Assembly (NCBI GenBank): GCA_023268575.1
Contig: JALRCL010000516.1
Location: 1 to 9,022 of the forward strand
DNA: 9,022 bases
DNA from: Patulibacter sp.
GTDB taxonomy: Bacteria > Actinomycetota > Thermoleophilia > Solirubrobacterales > Solirubrobacteraceae
Direction of reading: 5' to 3'
Shown: positions 6,286-9,022 of the stretch, in pieces
How positions within the stretch are numbered: the first letter of the stretch is position 1
Layout of the letters: each line of letters starts with the position of its first letter
Position numbers and translations under genes: made by a program
Notes under the pieces: generated by a model
The model's input: the letters and a program-made list of their open reading frames with translations, nothing else
Databases searched by the model: none
What the model was told of the DNA's origin: nothing

Positions 6286-6579
6286 GTGTCTGATTTCGAG
6301 GTCCGTCGCGACGAGTTCGCGATGTGGGTGGTTCGCCAACGCCGCACGCTGGCACCGGTCTGCCGGCACATCCGCCGCGACGACGCGGTGCGGTCGGCCG
6401 TCCGGTGCGCCGCACGCACCGGGGGTGGGCGGGTCCGGGTCGTCCTCGCCGACGGGCAGCACGCGGTGCGCGCGGTGCCCGCCGAGAGCCCGACCACCGC
6501 GGCGCCGGTCGGTCCGCGCCTGCTCGTGGACCGCCACACCGGCGAGCTGCTCGACGCTCCGTGGCTCGCCGCCGGCTGA
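6286..6579 (+). CDS. Small hypothetical protein (97 residues)
   Basis: I do not recognise this protein. It starts SDFEVRRDEFAMWVVRQRR, has an Arg-rich predicted helical first third with two cysteines (one at about 27, one at about 43), then strand-like RVRVVLADGQHAVRAV and a C-terminal segment GPRLLVDRHTGELLDAPW. There is no signal peptide or membrane segment, so it is probably cytosolic. A good AGGAG ribosome site 8 nt before the GTG, a preceding AT-richer upstream region and typical codon usage support it as a real gene. It is the only gene between the cobB terminators and the convergent GntR gene, so it is probably monocistronic. An alternative start at the ATG at 6259 would add nine residues. 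Confidence 0.65.
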   Translation: MSDFEVRRDEFAMWVVRQRRTLAPVCRHIRRDDAVRSAVRCAARTGGGRVRVVLADGQHAVRAVPAESPTTAAPVGPRLLVDRHTGELLDAPWLAAG

Positions 6580-6624
6580 GCGTCGGCACTCGATCGCCGA
6601 GCGCGGCGCCCGACCGGCGTCGCT

Positions 6625-6664
6625 GACGGAGGCCGCCCCCGGACGGAGGCCGCCCCCGGACGGA
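6625..6664. repeat. Perfect 17-bp tandem repeat between convergent genes
   Basis: GACGGAGGCCGCCCCCG occurs at 6625-6641 and again at 6642-6658 without mismatch, followed by the first six bases of a third copy. It lies in the 110-nt gap between the stop codons of the small hypothetical gene and the gntR gene. Confidence 0.85.
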
Positions 6665-6689
6665 CCCGTGCGCGCCGGACCCTGCCCCC

Positions 6690-7412
6690 TCAGCCGAGCA
6701 GCGCGCTCGCGGTGGCACGCACGTGCCGCTCCAGCCGCTCGAGCATCGCCGGCAGGTCGCCGGCTGCGAGGGTCTCCAGCAGCTCCTCGTGCTCCGCGAT
6801 GATCAGGAGCGGGTCCCGCGCGCGGTGCTGCAGGACCTGGGCGGTCAGCCGCTGCTGCCGATCGCGCAGGCTGTCGTAGAGGTCCAGCAGGAGCCGGTTC
6901 CCGGCCGCCGCGACCCACGTGCGGTGCATCCGCCGGTCCGCCTCGGCGTACCCGCCGATGTCGCCGGCCGCGACCGCGGCGCGCTGCTCCTCGACGATCC
7001 CACGCAGCTCGGCGAGCAGACCGGCGGACGCGCCCGTGCCGCCCCCCGCGTCGCCGTCCCCGGACGCACCGAGGCCGCGGAGCGCGGCGCCACCGACCGG
7101 GACCGGACCTCCCGCCGACGCGAGCAGCCGCTCGAGGCAGTGCCGCTCGACGAGCAGCCGGGCGTCGAGCAGGTCGCGCCCGTCGCGGTCCGAGAGCGCC
7201 GTGACGAGCGCCCCGCGCTTGGGGTACAGCGCCAACAGGCCCTCGGCCTCCAGCCGCAGGAACGCCTCGCGCACCGGCGTCCGGCTGACGCCGAGCTCGC
7301 CGGCCACCTCGCCCTCGCTGAGCAGGACGCCGTCGGCGAGCGACCCGTCGAGCCAGCGGCCCTTCACGAGGTCGTACGCCCGCTGGGACGCGGACGGAGA
7401 GGTGGTCGACAC
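6690..7412 (-). CDS. GntR family transcriptional regulator (FadR/FCD subfamily)
   Basis: 240 residues. The N-terminal winged helix-turn-helix covers about 8-70, with the recognition segment EGEVAGELGVSRTPVREAF (33-51) and wing LYPKRGALV. The C-terminal FCD effector domain has the usual metal/ligand residues: Asp159 and His163 (EADRRMH), His208 (AEHEELL) and His230 (ERHVR). A Gly/Ala-rich insert of about 30 residues (roughly 100-131) interrupts the FCD domain after its first helix, where most members are compact. The GTG start at 7412 was chosen because it follows a -10-like TAGCAT (minus strand) by 7 nt, implying a leaderless mRNA; frames extending further upstream run through the divergent MFS gene. 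FCD regulators usually sense small carboxylates or sugar acids. It probably controls the divergent transporter and itself, but its effector cannot be named. Confidence 0.92.
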   Translation of the reverse strand: MSTTSPSASQRAYDLVKGRWLDGSLADGVLLSEGEVAGELGVSRTPVREAFLRLEAEGLLALYPKRGALVTALSDRDGRDLLDARLLVERHCLERLLASAGGPVPVGGAALRGLGASGDGDAGGGTGASAGLLAELRGIVEEQRAAVAAGDIGGYAEADRRMHRTWVAAAGNRLLLDLYDSLRDRQQRLTAQVLQHRARDPLLIIAEHEELLETLAAGDLPAMLERLERHVRATASALLG

Positions 7413-7419
7413 GCCGCCG

Positions 7420-7425
7420 ATGCTA
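7420..7425 (-). promoter_or_regulatory. -10 element of the gntR gene (leaderless)
   Basis: Read on the minus strand this is TAGCAT, followed by 7 nt and the GTG start at 7412. No Shine-Dalgarno sequence fits in that space, so the mRNA would begin at or near the start codon. Confidence 0.5.
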
Positions 7426-7445
7426 TAGATCCAACATAGATGCAA
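7424..7445. promoter_or_regulatory. Putative GntR operator with MFS -10 element: adjacent 11-bp repeats
   Basis: TATAGATCCAA (7424-7434) and CATAGATGCAA (7435-7445) are adjacent direct repeats matching at 9 of 11 positions, a period of about one helical turn. They lie in the only AT-rich patch of the region and cover the 27-bp gap (7413-7439) between the divergent start codons. TATAGA at 7424-7429 is also the best -10 candidate for the plus-strand transporter and overlaps the gntR -10, so one bound regulator could block both promoters. Assignment as the operator is inference. Confidence 0.45.
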
Positions 7446-8738
7446 GATGTATCCGACATGGCGCGCGACGCCGGCCGGCTCCTCGGCGGCCGCCGCGCCT
7501 GGGCCATGTGGGGTCTCGCGGCCGCCGCGTACTTCGTCGCGTTCTTCCACCGCATGGCGCTCGGCGTCGCCGGGCTCGAGGCGACGGAGCGGCTGTCGAT
7601 CCCCGAGGGGGCGCTCGCCTCGCTCGCCGCGTTGCAGCTCTTCATCTACCTCGCGATGCAGATCCCGGCGGGGCTCGCCGCCGATCGCCTCGGACCGCGC
7701 CGGACGCTCGCGATCGGCCTGGCGATCATGGCCGTCGGCGAGGCCCTCTTCGCCGTCTCCACGAGCCTCGCGCCGGCGCTCGTCGGACGGGCGCTCGTCG
7801 GCCTCGGCGACGCCCTGACGTTCCTCAACGTCCTGCGGATCGGGCACGCGTGGTTCCCCGAGCACCGACAGGGCCTGCTCGCCGCGCTCGCGGGCGTCGT
7901 CGGCGCCGTCGGCCAGCTCGCCGCGACGGTCCCGCTGCACCTCGCCCTCGACGGGATCGGCTGGACGCCGACGTTCCTCGCCGTGGCGGTCCTCACCGGG
8001 GCGCTCGTGGCCATGCCGCTGCTCCTGCTCCACGACCGTCCGCCGGGGCACGCCGCGCCGCGCGCCCGCGACCACGCCCCGATCGGACGGACGCTGCGCG
8101 ACGCGTGGGCCCGCCCGGCGACGCGCCACGGGTTCTTCCTCCACCTCGGGGCGATGGGCCCGTTCGCGATCGTCGGCGCGGTCTGGGGCGTCCCGTACAT
8201 GGTCGCCAGCCAGGGGATGAGCCGCGCGACCGCGTCGACGCTCCTCCTCGGGATCGTCGTCGCCCTGGCCGTCACCGGACCCGTCGTCGGCACGCTCGCG
8301 GGCGGCCGCGACGCGACGCGACGGCGCGCATCGGTGCTGCTCCCGGCGGTGCCCGCGCTCGGCTGGGGGCTGCTCGTGCTCTGGCCGACCCCGGACGTGC
8401 CCGACGGCCTGCTACTCGCCGTGCTCGTGGCGACGGGCGCCGCGGCCGGCGGCTCGATGATCGCGTTCGAGATCGCGCGCCGCGAGGCGCCGGCGGTCTC
8501 GGCGGGCAGCGCGACGGCGCTCGTGAACTGCGGTGGCTTCTCCGCAGCGGTGCTCGGGGCCGTCGTCGTGGGGCTCCTGCTCGGCGGCGACCCGTCGCCG
8601 GCGACGGCGCAGCACGCGATGGCGCCGGTCGCGGTGATCGCGGCGATCGGCGCGGCGGGCTGCCTCGCGCACGTGCGGCCGGGCATGCGACGCCGGCGCG
8701 ATCCCGAGGCGACGATCGCCGCCTCGGGAACGTCCTGA
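7440..8738 (+). CDS. Major facilitator superfamily transporter (12 predicted TM segments)
   Basis: 432 residues, a cytoplasmic membrane secondary transporter. TM1 is at about 20-43 (MWGLAAAAYFVAFFHRMALG); motif A between TM2 and TM3 is GLAADRLGPRR (78-88); then GRALVGLGDALTFLN, and GWTPTFLAV before the mid-protein loop (about 198-218, HDRPPGHAAPRARDHA). The second half repeats the fold with GFFLHLGAMGPFAIVGAVWG and a motif A-like TLAGGRDATRRR. It resembles the sugar-phosphate/organic-anion permease branch (COG2271-like), but the substrate is unknown. The ATG at 7440 has no Shine-Dalgarno sequence and may be used leaderless; an in-frame ATG at 7458 is an alternative that loses six residues. 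It is divergent from a GntR/FCD regulator across 27 bp, which suggests inducible uptake of a small acid. Hairpins follow the stop. Confidence 0.93.
   Translation: MQDVSDMARDAGRLLGGRRAWAMWGLAAAAYFVAFFHRMALGVAGLEATERLSIPEGALASLAALQLFIYLAMQIPAGLAADRLGPRRTLAIGLAIMAVGEALFAVSTSLAPALVGRALVGLGDALTFLNVLRIGHAWFPEHRQGLLAALAGVVGAVGQLAATVPLHLALDGIGWTPTFLAVAVLTGALVAMPLLLLHDRPPGHAAPRARDHAPIGRTLRDAWARPATRHGFFLHLGAMGPFAIVGAVWGVPYMVASQGMSRATASTLLLGIVVALAVTGPVVGTLAGGRDATRRRASVLLPAVPALGWGLLVLWPTPDVPDGLLLAVLVATGAAAGGSMIAFEIARREAPAVSAGSATALVNCGGFSAAVLGAVVVGLLLGGDPSPATAQHAMAPVAVIAAIGAAGCLAHVRPGMRRRRDPEATIAASGTS
8702..8729 (+). terminator. Hairpin spanning the end of the MFS coding region
   Basis: TCCCGAGGCG (8702-8711) and CGCCTCGGGA (8720-8729) form a perfect 10-bp stem with an 8-nt loop, ending 6 nt before the stop codon. 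It may add to termination or protect the mRNA 3' end. Confidence 0.35.
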
Positions 8739-8754
8739 CGCCCTGCGGTCCACG

Positions 8755-8808
8755 ACGAGAGCCGCGCCCCGCCGCCCCTTCCGGGTGCGGCGGATCGGCG
8801 CGGCTCGT
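8755..8808 (+). terminator. Strong terminator-like hairpin after the MFS gene
   Basis: Outer arms ACGA (8755-8758) plus GCCGCGCC (8761-8768) pair with GGCGCGGC (8797-8804) plus TCGT (8805-8808). Inner CCGCCGC (8769-8775) pairs with GCGGCGG (8787-8793), capped by CCC-TTCC-GGG. This gives about 22 base pairs with small bulges and a four-base loop, 16 nt downstream of the stop. There is no T-tract. Confidence 0.6.
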
Positions 8809-8822
8809 GCGCCGGAGGCGCC

Positions 8823-8853
8823 CGGTGCCGGAGGCGGAGGGCCCCCGGCACCG
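8823..8853 (+). terminator. Second hairpin downstream of the MFS gene
   Basis: CGGTGCCGG (8823-8831) pairs perfectly with CCGGCACCG (8845-8853) around a 13-nt loop. It follows the preceding hairpin by 14 nt, giving a tandem structure that could act in either direction on a gene beyond the window. Confidence 0.45.
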
Positions 8854-8942
8854 AACGGTCCTGGCGACGTCGGTGAGGACGATGTTCCCCACCGGCCGTC
8901 CCGCGAAACGCGGGGGCCGCTCCCGCGACGACCGCGGCCGCC

Positions 8943-9022
8943 GGGGAGCGCCCGGCCCGGCCGCGATCGGCCGGTCCTCGGCGCCGAGGACCGGCCGATC
9001 GCGGCCGGGCCGGGCGCTCCCC
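8943..9022. repeat. Perfect 80-bp palindrome at the window end (40-nt arms, no loop)
   Basis: Bases 8943-8982 are the exact reverse complement of 8983-9022, with the axis at GGC/GCC between 8982 and 8983 and not one mismatch. The right arm ends at the last base of the window, so the symmetry may continue. The gene-free stretch 8739-9022 also holds the hairpins at 8755-8853 and a small one at 8900-8914 (CCCGCG-AAA-CGCGGG). The palindrome could be a real cruciform-forming element or a fold-back produced at a contig end. Confidence 0.95.

Noticed and set aside
1349..6718. Very long open frame on the minus strand (about 1,790 codons) antisense to the cobalamin genes
   Set aside because: It is antisense to cobO, the ApgM-like gene, the propeller gene and cobB, all of which have recognisable motifs. 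Its Arg/Ala/Gly-dominated composition is the usual artefact of stop-codon scarcity in DNA this GC-rich.
8272..8892. Minus-strand open frame overlapping the MFS gene 3' half
   Set aside because: Antisense to predicted membrane helices of the transporter, with Arg/Ser/Pro-rich composition, and it reads through the terminator-like hairpins.
8882..9022. Start of a new plus-strand gene at the ATG at 8882 running to the window end
   Set aside because: The upstream GAGGA is too close to the ATG, the translation is Arg/Gly/Pro low complexity, and the frame runs through a perfect palindrome, so its openness is not evidence of coding.

Overview
The window is very GC-rich DNA (roughly three quarters G+C by eye) with almost exclusively G/C third codon positions, GTG as well as ATG starts, and several genes that appear to be read from leaderless transcripts. 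Together with the protein types this suggests a high-GC actinobacterium, plausibly of the Thermoleophilia/Solirubrobacterales type. The taxonomic call is inference; no marker gene is present.

Layout. At 1-89 there is possibly the tail of an upstream gene. At 76-2662 lies a tightly overlapping plus-strand operon for cobalt uptake and cobalamin (B12) biosynthesis: a CbiM-type cobalt/nickel ECF substrate-binding permease, a CobO/BtuR-type cob(I)yrinate adenosyltransferase, and an ApgM-like (alkaline phosphatase superfamily) phosphomutase homologue. All junctions are 4-nt ATGA/GTGA overlaps. A non-coding stretch (2663-2956) holds a hairpin and two copies of a 54-bp direct repeat. It is followed by a secreted protein predicted to be a seven-bladed beta-propeller with one cysteine pair per repeat (2957-4429), apparently translated from a leaderless mRNA. 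At 4515-4613 a short leaderless ORF of 32 codons runs by ATGA overlap into cobB/cbiA (4610-6058), the cobyrinate/hydrogenobyrinate a,c-diamide synthase, which returns to the cobalamin theme.

After two terminator-like hairpins comes a small unrecognised protein (6286-6579) with a good ribosome binding site. It converges on a minus-strand FCD-type GntR regulator (6690-7412). This regulator is divergent, across only 27 bp, from an MFS transporter (7440-8738); the 27 bp carry overlapping -10 elements and adjacent 11-bp repeats that look like an operator.

The last 284 bases are non-coding and unusually rich in hairpins. They end in a perfect 80-bp palindrome (two 40-nt arms, no loop) that finishes exactly at the last base of the window. 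This is either a remarkable structural element or an assembly/contig-end fold-back.

How the genes fit together: CbiM brings in cobalt, CobB amidates the corrin ring side chains a and c, and CobO adds the adenosyl ligand. The ApgM-like enzyme is the unexplained partner; its position suggests a phospho-transfer or phosphatase step in the pathway. The GntR/MFS pair looks like an independent, locally regulated transport module.
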